A stretch of 64,000 nucleotides of DNA from Orychophragmus violaceus (taxonomy: Eukaryota > Streptophyta > Magnoliopsida > Brassicales > Brassicaceae). The notes under the pieces are model-generated. The model was not told the DNA's origin and made no database searches. It worked only from the letters and a program-made list of their open reading frames with translations. The stretch is from NCBI GenBank assembly GCA_030180135.1, contig CM058238.1:90714619-90778618 (forward strand). The letters are read 5' to 3'. Positions 11,656-24,118 of this stretch are shown piece after piece. The first letter of the stretch is position 1. Each line of letters opens with the position of its first letter. The position numbers and the translations under genes are program-made.

Positions 11656-12411
11656 AACAACAGAAAAAGAACATTATCGATCTAAAAACTTTGATGGAGA
11701 AATTTCAACTCTTACAACAGAACATAAATAATTAGGTTTTATCAATCCTTCACGACAGACCTGAAAGATGCAAAAATCAGTGGAGCAGGTCTTGAAATTA
11801 TATTGGCGAAGATGTTCTGCGGCCGATTATTAGGTGGTTGGGACCAGATTTGAGGATCTGAGAAATCTGGGTAAGTGGTTGCGCCATGTTAGGTTCGTGA
11901 GCGACGGCTTCATTTTTAGAGCGTGAGGGTGAAATGTTTTACAGAAACGATGACAAAGAAAATTCGAACGAGCAATAAAAATCAAAGCAAGAAAACATGC
12001 TTTCGGCTTGAGCTCACTTCAACACAATGATTGTGAAATTAGAATCGAATGGATTTAGGGTTCTTAGAGAAAAATTGATTTCGGTGGCTTAGAGGTTTTG
12101 GCAGTGAAAATTAGAGAACTAATTTTGGTCTAAGATGATTGACATAGAAGAGAGAGAATGAATTTGGAGAGGGAAAACACAGAGGAAAATAAAACACAAG
12201 AGGGAAAATGAGATGAGTTATTTCACAACCAAAATTTTCACTAAATGTTTGGCGGTTCACCTAAATTTTTGTTCCCGCTTATGGAAAGTCTATTATAGCA
12301 TTAATCAAATGCTATTTTATAGTTTGGAAATTTCATAAACATCTACGACAGCAGATCAGTAAACCGTGCTATGCTAATATGCTATGAATGAGGACTTTTT
12401 TTGTAGTGACA

Positions 12412-13957
12412 TAAAGTAGATGACTATTGAGTTCTACACTGATTTGTTGGGATCAGAAAATAGACGCTTGCTTCCAGCTTCGATTGATCAGATAAGAGAC
12501 TTACACCCTTTTAGATGTTCAGTGGATTTGGCTTCTCTGCTCATTGATATCCCGACAGAACAGGAGATCACTCAAACACCATTCTGTATGCCTAAGAATA
12601 AGGCCCCTGGACCTGACGGGTTTCCTCTTGAGTTCTTTGTTGAGGCATGGGAGATCGTGGGAAATGAAACAATCGCGGCTATCCAGGATTTCTTTGTGTC
12701 TTTTAGGCTTATCAGGCGATTCAATTCAACTGTTATCGCCCTTATCCCTAAGATTAAAGGTGCGAATAAGATTACTCAATTCTGGCCAGTGGCTCTCTGC
12801 TCTACGGTTTACAAGGTAATAACAAGAATTCTCAAGAAAAGATTGAAATTGTTTATCTCTGAGGCTGTTCAAGGAAACCAAGTTGGCTTTGTGGAGGGAA
12901 GACTTTTATGCGAAAATGTTCTTTTGGCATCGAAGTTGGTTTCAGATTTTCATAATCAGGGAGATGTCACCAAGGGCTGCCTTCAAATTGGTATTTCAAA
13001 GGCATATGACAATCTAAGTTGAAGTTTTTTGTTTAATGTTCTTGAAGCGCTTCAGATGCCCCCGGTTTTTATTAATTTGATTAAAGAATGTGTCACTACA
13101 GCCTTCCTATAGTATTGCTTTCAATGGTGAACTCATTGGCTTCTTTGATGGAAAGAAGGGGGTTAGGCAAGGGGATCCTATCTCTTACATGCTATTTGTC
13201 CTTGTTATGGATGTCCTCTCAAAAATTCTGGATCCCGGGGCAGTGAATGGTACATTTGGAACTCATATGTTGGCTGATTCACCTTTGGTAACTCATTTGA
13301 GTTTCGCGGATGACGTTTTGGTGTTTTTTGATGGCTCGGGAAGACATCTAGTGGAAATTTTGTCAATTCTAAATGAGTTCAGGGATATGTCTGGCCCTGG
13401 AATCAATTGCGAGAAGACCGCTTTGTTCTTAGATGGGGGTGATACCCGGTTGGTTCAGCAGCTTGAGGATAGATTCGGGTTCCGTCAAGCTTTGTTCCCT
13501 GTTCGTTATCTCGGTCTTCCGCTCCAAACTTGCAAGATGAAGAAGGCAGACTATCAGCCTCTATTGGATAAAATAGCTCAGAGGTTTGCATCTTGGACCA
13601 ACAGATTCTTGTCGTTTGCGGGTCTCTTACCATTGATTCAGACGGCTGTTAATTTATGTGCATCGATCTTTGTGCTGCTGAAAGTTTGTTTAAGAGAAAT
13701 CGAAAGGATGTGCAATGCATTCCTCTGGAAAGGTAATTCTCATTCTTCCCGAGGTGCTAAAATGTGTTGGGAAGTTGTCTGCTCGCCCAAGGACTATGGA
13801 GGTTTGGGTCTGCGGAGGTTAGAGCCCTGGAATAATGTCTTATGCCTGAAAGTTATCTGGCTGATTTTTGTCTCTGGGGGTTCCCTGTGGGTGTCGTGGA
13901 TAAGAAGGAATCGGATCGGTAACAATAGCTTATGGGATCTAGTTGCTCCAATTGGTG
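12412..13957 (+). pseudogene. L1-type LINE reverse transcriptase, 5' part
   Basis: The open frame from 12420 (200 codons) and the frame from 13090 to the insertion point form a non-LTR reverse transcriptase. Visible are KNKAPGPDGFPLEFF, the KGVRQGDPIS block, the catalytic LSFADDV motif (about 13300-13320) and the thumb region RYLGLPLQTCKMKKADY. A TGA interrupts after AYDNLS (13020) and a frame shift separates this from 13090. The endonuclease part is missing: the sequence begins abruptly beside element B and the CACTA element. It continues at 33414 after the 19.4 kb insertion. Confidence 0.88.
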
Positions 13958-13962
13958 GTAGT

Positions 13963-14498
13963 TGTTGGTGCTGGATTTCCCTCCAAGAAATCCGTCCCGT
14001 TAACAAATAAGACAAAGGCCCATAGTTATGAGCCCGCTCCAATATCAAGACAGAGAGAGATCGACCGTTGTCCTCTGTTGGGCCTATACGATTGACTTCT
14101 TGACAAGGCCCAAGCAATGCCGAAGTGAGAAGCGATCGAGCTCGAGCTCGGCAGGAGACGACGTGGAGATAGAGCAACCCGGTCTTCGTCATTCAACTGA
14201 TTGCCGCAAATCTCGGAGATCGTTATGACGGCGAGGCCGAAATATCGGAACAAGAAGATCAAAGTCGAGACTATTTAAAGAAGAAGTGGCGATTCATTCA
14301 AGATATTCCAACCCTAGCTAAAAACACTTCGACTAGATAGCTCGATTTCATACTTTGTACTCTCTTTTCGATTGTGTTTGTTCTATCTCGACGATCAATC
14401 TCAATAAAGTCTTTGATTCATAGGAAACTATACCATTTCTATATCCTAAAGCCCAAATCCACGAATACAAATTCTTAGTGTGAATCCTGGATCTCACA
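13963..14498 (+). repeat. 5' LTR of element D
   Basis: Starts TGTTGGTGCTGG and ends ATCTCACA, two bases before the primer-binding site. AATAAAG near 14402 is the likely polyadenylation signal. Confidence 0.95.
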
Positions 14499-14500
14499 TT

Positions 14501-14518
14501 TGGCGCCGACTGTGGGGA
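14501..14518 (+). other. primer-binding site of element D
   Basis: TGGCGCCGACTGTGGGGA. The first eight bases match the usual Athila/Tat site for tRNA-Asp; the rest differs, so the exact tRNA is uncertain. Confidence 0.88.
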
Positions 14519-14572
14519 CTATCTATAGCTTTTCCTATCTTAAGAATCAGATCCTAGATCCGATAGATCGAG

Positions 14573-16722
14573 ATGAATCCCGACCAAACTGGCTCTCCCA
14601 GCGCCACACCACCAGTTGACCTCCCTCAAACGGTCGACAATGTTCCTCAGAGCACCACCAAGGTAAGGAACATGGGTCAGACTGACGGCGTGTTGACGAG
14701 CTCCGCCTCAGTCTCCATGACCTCGGCACAAGCCGGCTCTGTCGCTCAAACAATCGCGACGAGCCAGACTCCGACAAACATTTTGTCAGGAACTAATGAT
14801 CCGAGCAGAAACTGGGTGTGGATGAGAAACGATTCGATATCCGCCCCAGGAGGTGGATCTGGAATAACCAGACCTAATTCACCACTACCTTCTGCTCCAC
14901 AGAGACAAGGGCCAAACGATCTTGCCGAGATCCGTTCGATGCTCAACCTATTGGTAGATCGAACGAGAAATAACGAGGCAAGCGCAAGGGCCCAAGAGAT
15001 CGCAAACCGTTCCCTGGCCGCGCAGCTCGATGAACAAGAACGGCGCCTTAACGCCCATCTCGAAGAGCTTGCCAGCCAAAACCAAGGGGGTAGACCAACG
15101 CGAACTCCCATAAGCCCTCCACCGTGTACCCGCCTGGACTTCTCTCAGGTAGTAACTCCTCCGGGAGCGTCGGGAAATTTCGGTAATACGTCAAATAGCG
15201 GCTTCCGCCCTACAATGACCCCTATCGCGATACCGACCCCATTCAGTTCGAGTTCAATGGTCACAGATCCAACCGGATCAAGAAACCGACCATTACCCGG
15301 GCCACCACCTTTCCTGAACAACTCTAATATCCGACCGAGGCAACTAGGAGGCTCTGCCTTCGCTTCGAGCTCGGGACTCCTTAACGGATCAAATACTGTA
15401 CAGTTCCGAATGCCCCAGATCGACCAGATAAGGTTGGTCCCACCGACCGATCTCCTCGACCCCATTTTTCCGGAACAAACGTCAGGTCAGACACAAGCCC
15501 AGTTCACACCCGTAGAGGGCGATGAACACGATATGCTTAGATAATACATCGAGAAGGCTAAGGCCCAGTTCAACAGTCTGAGCTCGAAAGTTCACATGGC
15601 AACGAGCGCGGCTCCTGACATCGATCGAGTGATCGAAGAAACGCAACAAACGCCGTTCACAGATCGGATCGCGTTTGCAAGGATCCGTGAAATCAAGAAA
15701 ACTAAGTTTCCAGAATTCTCTGGGAAATCAGACCCGAAAGCCCACATCAGGGTATTCCGACTAGCGATGGCAAGGGTATACCTTACCGATGAGGAGAGAG
15801 AGCCGACCTTCTGCAGGGTCTTTGCGGAAAACCTATCGGGCTCCGCCCTAGAATGGTTTGCCGGACTGGAAGAAAGGTCCATTGACAACTTCACCCAGTT
15901 CATGACGGCTTTCCTCAAACAATACTCCGTTTTCATCGAGGAAAAGACTACCGAGGCAGCCTTATTTGGCGTCTCTAAAAAACCCGACGAAACACTTCGC
16001 TCGTACATCGACCGATTCAAGGAAATAAAATCCAAAATCATGAACCCGCGAGACGAGGTAGCTATAGAAGCATTAAGACGAGGACTATGGTACTCAACCA
16101 GATTCCGCGAGGAAAGAACAGTCCGCGAACCTCAAACGCTCGATGATGCCCTCCATCGCGCATCGGCCTTTGCTCGCCTCGAGGAAGAAACCACGGCCCT
16201 CAGAGAAAAACACCGAAAAGAAAAGAACCCGTCGGGCTCGCAGAATTCGAACTCGAAAAAGGATTCCCGTAAATCAGGGAACGTCAACGCGGTCGAGAGC
16301 CCGAAGAGCTCGAAGAAATTCGAGTTCGACAAGGAAAAATTCTGTGATTTCCACAATAAAAGAGGACACTCGACCGAAGATTGCTATACTCGAGCTAAAG
16401 CCGAGGCTCAAAAGCGAGAGTCCGAAAGCAAACAAGACTCCGAAGTCGAAGAGGAAACTCTGCCCAACAAAAAGGAAAACAAACAGACCAAGGAGTCGAA
16501 CTCCAAAAAGCCTTCTCAGAACAAACGAGAACGGTCAAAGGAGCCGGAATCCCTCGAAACACTCCCTCAAGGGTCGCGAAAGCGAGTCGAGTTCATCCTC
16601 GGCGAGCTCAACCTGAGCGGCACTCCGGGAGGTTCGGCACTATCCCCGCCTCCGGCTCCCGCTAAAAGTTTACGCTCGAGAATCAATCTCCCTCGTCTCT
16701 GCGGGGGGGGGGGGGGGGGGTG
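14573..16722 (+). pseudogene. gag of element D, one stop and a poly-G shift
   Basis: The frame begins MNPDQTGSPSATPPVD and runs 323 codons to a TAA at 15542-15544, where element E has a glutamine codon. It then continues in the same sense from 15596. The capsid-type Retrotrans_gag region spans about 15690-16120 (RLAMARVYLTDEEREPTF, ALEWFAGLEERSIDNFTQF). A zinc-binding CDFHNKRGHSTEDC (C-x2-H-x4-H-x4-C) lies near 16340-16385, followed by a Lys/Ser/Glu-rich tail. Gag ends in a run of 18 G (16703-16720), after which the frame stops. Confidence 0.9.
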
Positions 16723-16757
16723 ACTTCATCTTCGGTGGCTCCAAGATTTGCCGCGAC

Positions 16758-17327
16758 TTGGTCAATTCGATCAAAGCCCTTCAAAGAAGAGTCGAGACCG
16801 ACAGAGGGGGGAGAACCCCAATGTTGGGTCCAGACCACGAAATCATTTTCTACGAAAGCGAGACAAGTAATCTCGACAAACCACACGACGACGCCCTCCT
16901 CGTTTGTCTAGTAGTGGGAGATGTCGAACTCTCAAGGATAATGATTGACACGGGAAGTTCGGTAGATGTCCTCTTTTACGACGCGTTCAAAAAGATGGAC
17001 TTCAACGACTCCAAGATCGTGGAAGAAAAGACACCACTAGTAGGTTTCGCTGGCAAAACGACGTACTCGATGGGCTCTGTCTTCGCCCCAGTAACCGCTG
17101 GAGGAGTGCGAAGAATGACGGAGTTCGTCATAGTAGATCGGCCAGCTCCCTATAACGCGATCCTAGGTCGACCATGGATATACAACATGAAAGCGGTACC
17201 ATCGACCTACCACCAATGCGTAAAATTCCCAACTCCCAAAGGGATCAAAACCATTTACGGAAGTCAAAAGATTTCCCGTCATTACTACATGAACGGATAC
17301 AAGCAGATCGAGAAATCCCCTGCGTAG
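16758..17327 (+). CDS. aspartic protease region of element D
   Basis: An open frame of 189 codons after the poly-G tract. The catalytic motif is IMIDTGSSVDVLFYDAF, followed by the flap region and the conserved ILGRPWIYNMKAVPSTYHQ of Tat/Athila proteases. It ends at a UAG (17325-17327) that is in frame with the following RT frame and is also present in element E. The ATG listed is only the first in the frame; in a working element this region would be part of a polyprotein. Confidence 0.75.
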   Translation: MVNSIKALQRRVETDRGGRTPMLGPDHEIIFYESETSNLDKPHDDALLVCLVVGDVELSRIMIDTGSSVDVLFYDAFKKMDFNDSKIVEEKTPLVGFAGKTTYSMGSVFAPVTAGGVRRMTEFVIVDRPAPYNAILGRPWIYNMKAVPSTYHQCVKFPTPKGIKTIYGSQKISRHYYMNGYKQIEKSPA

Positions 17328-17357
17328 AAATTACAGAAAGAGGAGGAGCTCGCCACC

Positions 17358-20300
17358 ATGCAGACCAAAAGGTCGAACAACCCAAGTCAATTAGTACCCC
17401 CGAAGGACCTCACGACTCAGGTCTGCATAGACGATGCTCATCCCGAAAGACTCGTTGGCATCGGAATCGACCTATCAGAGCCAGTTAAAAATGAACTGGT
17501 CTCTTTTCTCAAACAGAACGTCGACTCCTTCGCCTGGTCTTCAGCAGACATGAAAGGGATCAACATCGACGTAACCAGCCACGAGCTGAATGTCGATCCA
17601 ACCTACAAAACGGTAAGACAAAAGCGTCAAAAACTAGGCCCTGAGCGGGCCAAAGCCGTCAATGATGAGGTCGATCGGTTATTAAAAATCGGATCGATCA
17701 GAGAGGTCAAGTACCCCGACTGGCTTGCCAATCCCGTAGTGGTTAAGAAAAAGAACGGGAAGTGGAGAGTCTGTGTAGATTTCACGGATCTCAACAAAGC
17801 ATGTCCAAAGGACAGCTTCCCACTCCCGCACATCGACCGACTGGTCGAGGCTACCGCCGGACATCAGCTACTATCTTTTATGGACGCGTTCTCAGGGTAC
17901 AATCAAATATTGATGAACCCTGAAGACCAAGAAAAGACTTCGTTCATAACTGATCGAGGCACGTACTGCTATAAAGTCATGCCCTTCGGACTAAAAAACG
18001 CAGGAGCAACTTACCAACGCCTCGTCAACAAGATGTTTTCGGGACTCCTAGGCAAAACCATGGAGGTCTACATCGACGATATGCTGGTCAAATCCTCCAG
18101 GTATGAGGATCACATCCCCCAACTAAAAGAATGTTTTACCATTCTCAATAAATACGGGATGAAACTCAACCCAGCAAAGTGTACCTTCGGGGTTCCCTCA
18201 GGAGAATTCCTTGGTTACCTAGTGACCGAAAGAGGGACCGAAGCGAACCCCAAACAGATCGCGACGTTCATAGAGATGAAATCTCCCAGAACAATGCAAG
18301 AAGTCCAGCGCCTGACTGGCAAAATAGCTGCTCTGAATCGCTTTATCTCAAGGTCGTTTGATAAAATGTCTACCCTTCTATCACTTGCTCAAAGCAAACA
18401 AAAAGTTCCTCTGGGACGAAAAGTGCGAAGATGCTTTCACTCAGCTCAAAGCTTACTTAAGCGAACCACCCATACTGGCAAAACCAGTAGAAGGAGAAAC
18501 CCTTTACCTCTACCTAGCTGTCTCGACGGCAGCAGTAAATGGAGTCCTGGTTCGCGAGGAACAAAACGAGCAACGGCCGGTGTATTACATCAGTAAGACC
18601 TTGATCGATGCTGAAACCAGATACCCCGCCATGGAAAAACTCGCCTTAGCGCTAGTGACATCGGCTCGAGAACTCCGACCATACTTTCAATCGCACTCGA
18701 TCATAGTGATGACCTCTCAGCCGCTGAGAACCATCCTTCACAGTCCAAGCCAGTCAGGTCGATTGGTCAAATGGGCTATCGAACTTAGCGAGTACGACAT
18801 AGAATACAAATCTCGAACGTGCCTAAAAGCACAAGTACTGGCAGATTTCATAATCAAGCTCCCTCCGACTATAGAACTCGACCCGAATTCGGCCCAAAGA
18901 TGGAAACTCTACGTCGATGGAGCTTCCTCGAGGCAAGGATCCGGAGTCGGAGTGAAGTTAGTCTCCCCAATGGGCGAAGTACTAGAACAATCGTTTAGAT
19001 TGGGCTTCGCCGCATCGAATAACGAAGCAGGATATGAAGCGTTAATAGCCGGGCTCAGACTCGCGATAGCAATAGGAGCCCGGGAAGTAAACGCTTTCAG
19101 CGATTCCCAATTGGTCACGAGCCAATATCATGGCGATTACGAGGCCAAAGACGAACGGATGGAAGCATACCTACGGGTAGTCCATACACTGGCCGAACAA
19201 ATCGAATTCTTTGATCTAACACGAATCCCACGAGGGAAAAACACCACAGCCGATGCCCTAGCCGCATTAGCATCGACATCAGATCCTAACCTCAAAAGGA
19301 TCATACCAGTCGAGGGGATAGAAAAACCAAGCATCGACATAGCCCTCAAAGCTCTGTCCTTGAAAGAAGACGGGCCCGCCGTGAAGGACGATGTCAAGCA
19401 CAAAGAATGTCCTGGGGACACCAGTAGCGACATCATCGAGATTGATGATGACCTCCATCCTAGAAACGCCGTGTACATCGCGAACGTCCCCGACGGACCA
19501 ATTCAAACCGCATCCACTAGTCAGGGACCTGAACCTAACGACGACGAAGATTGGAGAACTCCGATTATTCGGTACATCACAAACGGCGAAGTTCCCGACG
19601 ACAAATGGGAGGAGCGGAAACTTAAAACACAGAGTGCAAGGTACTGTGTCACGAAAGGAGAGCTCTTTAAAAGGAGCCTCTCCGGACCTTATCTCAAATG
19701 CCTTGACAAAAAGCAAGCCCTAGCCGTGATTACACAAACACATGACGGATCCTGCGGAAGCCATTCCGGAGGACGAGCATTGGCCGTGCGAATTAAAAGG
19801 CAAGGTTACTATTGGCCGACAATGGCCACCGAATGTGAGTCCTTCTCCAACAAGTGCGACAAATGCCAAAAGCATGCTCCAATTATCCACCAAGCGTCGG
19901 AGAAACTCTCCTCTATCTCATCACCATACCTATTCATGCGATGGGGAATGGAAATTGTGGGACCGCTAGTCGCATCCGGCAAAAAGAAAGCTACACACCT
20001 ATTGGTGATGACGAACTACTTCACCAAGTGGATTGAAGCAGAGTCATACCAAAAAGTTAAGGACGTTCACGTTAAGGAGTTCGTCTGGCGAAACATCGTT
20101 TGCCGACATGAACTACCCCACGAGATCGTCACCAATAATGGATCTCAGTTCATATCAAACACGTTCAAAGAGTTCTGCAGAACATGGAACATAAAGCTGA
20201 CTTACTCAACGCCGCGCTATCCTCAAGGAAACGGGCTAGCAGAAGCAGCTAACAAAGCGATTATGAACGGTCTTAAGAAAAGGCTCAACGAGTGCAAAAC

Positions 20301-20688
20301 AACCTGGAGCGACGAGCTCCCGGCCGTACTATGGGCTTATCGAACTACCCCCCGCAAATCCACCGGCGAGACTCCATTCTCGCTGGCTTATGGGATCGAG
20401 GCGGTAGTACCAGCCGAAATCCTCGTGTCAAGCATCCGCAAGGAAGAATGTCCACGACAAGAGGAACTTAACAACAAGATGATAACTGACGAGCTCGACC
20501 TCGTCGACGAAAGAAGGAACCTCGCATTAGCTCGAATCCAGAATTACCAACAAGCCGCAGCTCGCTACTATGATTCCCGAATCAAAGCTCGAAGGTTTCA
20601 AGTAGGAGAGCTCGTCTTACGGAAAGTGTTCGACCATAAAAAGGAAGAACACGCTGGAAAATTAGGAGCAAAGTGGGAAGGTCCTTAC
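17358..20688 (+). pseudogene. RT-RNase H-integrase of element D, frameshifted
   Basis: In frame with the protease but after the UAG. The RT has FTDLNKACPKDSFPLPHID, the FMDAFSGYNQI block and the catalytic YIDD at 18069-18080. An extra base near 18358 shifts the frame; RNase H (YVDGASSRQGSG at about 18910) and integrase follow. The integrase zinc region has HDGSCGSHSGG and CDKC. Two of its three catalytic acids are changed: GMEIVGP at 19951 (Asp to Glu) and VTNNGSQF at 20134 (Asp to Asn). The C-terminus is cut by element E after KWEGPYC; the last 37 residues lie at 32065-32175. Confidence 0.9.
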
Positions 20689-21227
20689 TGTTGGTACTGG
20701 ATTTCCCTCTAGGAAATCCGGCCCATTAACAGACAAGACAAAGTCCCGTAATTACGAGCCCATTCCAGAATCAAAGATAGACGGGAGAGTCAACTCTCTT
20801 GTTGGGCCCAAGCGAAGCAAGCGCCTTGGAGAGGCCTAGACGACGCCGAAGCCGGAGACGATCGAGCTCAAGCTCGGCTGAGGATGACGTGGAGATAGAG
20901 CAACTCGGTCTTCGTTAGTTCAACTGATCCGCACGAATCTCGGAGATCGTTACAACGACGAGGCCGAAGTATCAGGACGAAGAGATGAGAGTGGAGACTA
21001 TTTAAAGAAAGAAGTGGCGGCTCATCAAAGACAATTCCAACCTAGGCTAAGAACACTTCGACTAGATAGCTCGATTCCATACTTTGTACTCTCTTTTCGA
21101 CTGTGTTTGTTCTATCTCGACGATCAATCTCAATAAAGTCTTTGATTCATAGGAAACTATACCATTTCTATATCCAAAAGTCCAAATCCACGAATACAAA
21201 TTCTTAGCGTGAATCCCGGATCTCACA
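20689..21227 (+). repeat. 5' LTR of element E
   Basis: 539 bp from TGTTGGTACTGG to ATCTCACA, two bases before the primer-binding site. Confidence 0.95.
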
Positions 21228-21229
21228 TT

Positions 21230-21247
21230 TGGCGCCGACTGTGGGGA
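21230..21247 (+). other. primer-binding site of element E
   Basis: TGGCGCCGACTGTGGGGA, identical to element D. Confidence 0.88.
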
Positions 21248-21301
21248 CATTCTATAGCCTTTCCTATCTTAAGAATCAGATCCTAGATCCGATAGATCGA
21301 G

Positions 21302-23453
21302 ATGAATCCCGACCAAACTGGCTCTCCCAGCGCCACACCACCGGTTGACCGCCCTCAAACGGTCGACAACGTTCCTCAGAACACTATCGGGGTAAGGAAC
21401 ATGGGTCAGACCGACGGCGTGTTGACGAGCTCCGCCTCAGTCTCCACGACCTCGGCACCAGCCGGCTCCGTCGCTCAAACAATCGCGACAAGCCAGACTC
21501 CGAAAAATGTTTTGTCAGGAACTAATGATCCGAGCAGAAACTGGGTGTGGATGAGAAACGACTCAATACCCACCCCGGGAGGAGGATCTGGACTAACCAG
21601 ACCCAATTAACCACTACCTTCCGCTCCACAGAGACAAGGACCAAGCGATCTTGCCGAGATCCGTTCGATGTTAAGCCTGTTAGTAGATCGAACGAGAAAC
21701 AACGAGGCAAGCGCAAGGGCCCAAGAGGTCGCAAACCGTTCCCTGGAAGCGCAGCTCGAAGAACAAGAGCGGCGCCGGAACGCCCGTCTTGAAGAGCTCG
21801 CCAGTCAGAGCCAAGGGGGCAGACAAACGCGAACTCCCATAAGTCCTCCACCGTGTACTCGCTTGGACTTCTCCCAAGTAGTAACTCCTCCGGGAACGTC
21901 GGGACATTTCAGTAATACGTCAAATAGCGGCTTCCGCCCTACAATGACCCCTATCGCGGTACCGACCCCATTTGGTTCGAGTTCAATGGTCACAGATCCA
22001 ACCGGATCAAGAAACCGACCATTACCCGGGCCACCACCTTTCCCGAGTAACTCTAACCCCCGACCGAGGCAACTAGGAGGTTCTGACTTTGCCTCGAGCT
22101 CGGGACTCCTTAATGGATCAAACTCAGTTCAGTTCCGAACGCCACAGGTCGATCAGACGAGGTCGATCCCAACGATCGATCTCCTCGACCCCATTTTTCC
22201 GGAACAAACGTCAGGACAGGCACAAGTCCAGTTCGCACCCACAGAGGGCGATGAACACGATATGCTTAGACAATACATTGAACAGGCTAAAGCCCAGTTT
22301 AACAGTCTGAGCTCGAAAGTTCACATGGCGACGAGCGCGGCTGCTGACATCGATCGAGTGATCGAAGAAACACAACAAACGCCGTTCACAGATCGGATTG
22401 CGTTTGCAAGAATCCGAGAGATCAAGAAAACTAAGTTTCCAGAATTCTCTGGGAAATCGGACCCGAAAGCCCACATCAGGGCATTCCGACTAGCGATGGC
22501 AAGGGTGTACCTTACCGATGAGGAGAGGGAGCCAGCCTTCTGCAGGCTCTTCGCGGAAAACCTATCAGGTTCTGCCCTAGAATGGTTTGCCGGACTGGAA
22601 GAAAGGTCCATTGACACCTTCACCCAGTTCATGACGGCTTTCCTCAAACAATACTCCGTTTTCATCGAGGAAAAGACTACCGAGGCAGCCTTATTTGGCG
22701 TCTCTAAAAAACCCGACGAAACACTTCGCTCGTACATCGACCGATTCAAGGAAATAAAATCCAAAATTGCGAACCCACGAGATGAGGTAGCTATAGAAGC
22801 TTTAAGACGAGGACTATGGTTCTCAACCTGATTCCGCGAGGAAATTACAGTCCGCGAACCCCAAACGCTCGATGACGCCCTCCATCGCGCATCGGCCTTT
22901 GCTCGCCTCGAGGACGAAACCACGGCCCTCAGGGAAAAACACCGGAAAGAAAGGAACCCATCGGGTCCACAGAATTCAAACTCGAAAAAGGATTCCCGTA
23001 AGTCAGGGAACATCAACGCGGTCAAGAGCCCAAGAGCTCGAAGAAATTCGAGTTCGACAAGGAAAAATTCTGTGATTTCCACAATAAGAGAGGACACTCG
23101 ACCGAGGACTGCTATACTCGAGCTAAAGCAGAGGCTCAAAAACAAGAGTCCGAAAGCAAAAAAGATTCTGAGGTCGAGGAGGAAACTCTGTCCGACAAAA
23201 AGGAAAACAAACAGACCAAGGAGTCGAACTCTAAAAAGCACTCTCAAAACAAACGGGAACGGTCAAAGGAGCCGGAATCTCCCGAAACACTCCCTCAAGG
23301 GTCGCGGAAGCGAGTCGAGTTCATCCTCGGCGAGCTTAACCTTAGCGGTACTCCGGGAGGTTCGGCACTATTCCCGCCTCCGGCTCCTGCCAAAAGTTTA
23401 CGCTCAAGAATCAATCTCCCTCGTCTCTGCGGGGGGGGGGGGGGGGGGGGGGG
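21302..23453 (+). pseudogene. gag of element E, two stops and a frameshift
   Basis: Starts MNPDQTGSPSATPPVD like element D. A TAA at 21608-21610 interrupts the N-terminal region; the frame resumes and covers the capsid domain (ALEWFAGLEERSIDTFTQF) to a TGA at 22829-22831, where D has an arginine codon. A one-base deletion near 23030 moves the zinc-binding CxxH...H...C region into another frame. The region ends in 23 G (23431-23453), five more than in D. Confidence 0.9.
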
Positions 23454-24088
23454 ATGTACGGGCTATACCCCCTAAACGAATCGACTTCATCTTCGGTGGC
23501 TCCAAGCTTTGCCGCGACTCGGTCAATTCGATCAAAACTCTTCAAAGAAGAGTCGAGACCGACAGAAGGGGAAAGACCCCAATGTTGGGTCCAGACCACG
23601 AGATCATTTTCCACGAGAGCGAGACAAGTAATCTCGACAAACCACACGACGACGCTCTCCTTGTTTGTCTAGTAGTGGGAGATGTCGAACTCTCAAGGAT
23701 AATGATTGACACAGGAAGTTCGGTAGATGTCCTCTTTTACGACGCGTTCAAATAGATGGACTTCAACGATTCCGAGGTTGTAGAAGAAAATACGCCACTA
23801 GTAGGTTTTGCTGGCGAAACGACATACTCGATGGGCTCTGTCTTCGCCCCAGTAATCGCTGGAGGAGTTCGGAGAATGACAGAGTTCGTCATAGTAGATC
23901 GACCAGCTCCCTATAACGCAATCCTAGGTCGACCATGGATATACGACATGAAAGCGGTACCATCGACCTACCACCAATGCGTAAAGTTCCCGACACCCAA
24001 AGGGATCAAAGCCATTCACGGAAGTCAAAAGATTTCCCGCCATTGCTACATGAACGGATTCAAACAGATCGAGAAATCCCCTGCGTAG
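23454..24088 (+). pseudogene. aspartic protease of element E
   Basis: After the poly-G tract the protein reads DVRAIPPKRIDFIFGGSKLC, a stretch missing from D. The catalytic IMIDTGSSVDVLFYDAF follows. A TAG at 23753-23755 replaces the lysine found in D. The frame then runs to UAG at 24086-24088, followed immediately by CAA UUA and then the RT region in the same frame. Confidence 0.85.
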
Positions 24089-24118
24089 CAATTACAGAAA
24101 GAGGACGAGCTCGCCACC

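Larger units (their letters stand above)
9264..12408. mobile_element. CACTA transposon carrying host gene fragments (Pack-CACTA)
   Basis: Starts CACTACAAGAAAA and ends with the inverse of CACTACAAAAAAA, the signature CACTA termini. It is flanked by a perfect 3 bp target duplication, ACA (9261-9263 and 12409-12411). Sub-terminal regions have many short CTATGATAGC / TGCTATAG words in both orientations, as expected for transposase binding. No transposase is present. The interior holds exon-intron pieces resembling a short-chain dehydrogenase-like gene and an amino-acid transporter, so it is a non-autonomous, gene-capturing element of 3145 bp. An (AT)n microsatellite lies at about 9490-9516. Confidence 0.85.

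Noticed and set aside
14026..14262. Open frames on the minus strand across LTRs (also 32868-33119)
   Set aside because: They fall inside LTR sequence and are shadows without known domains.
16703..16720. Treating the poly-G tract as pure sequencing error
   Set aside because: It occurs at the same place in two different element copies, with different lengths.
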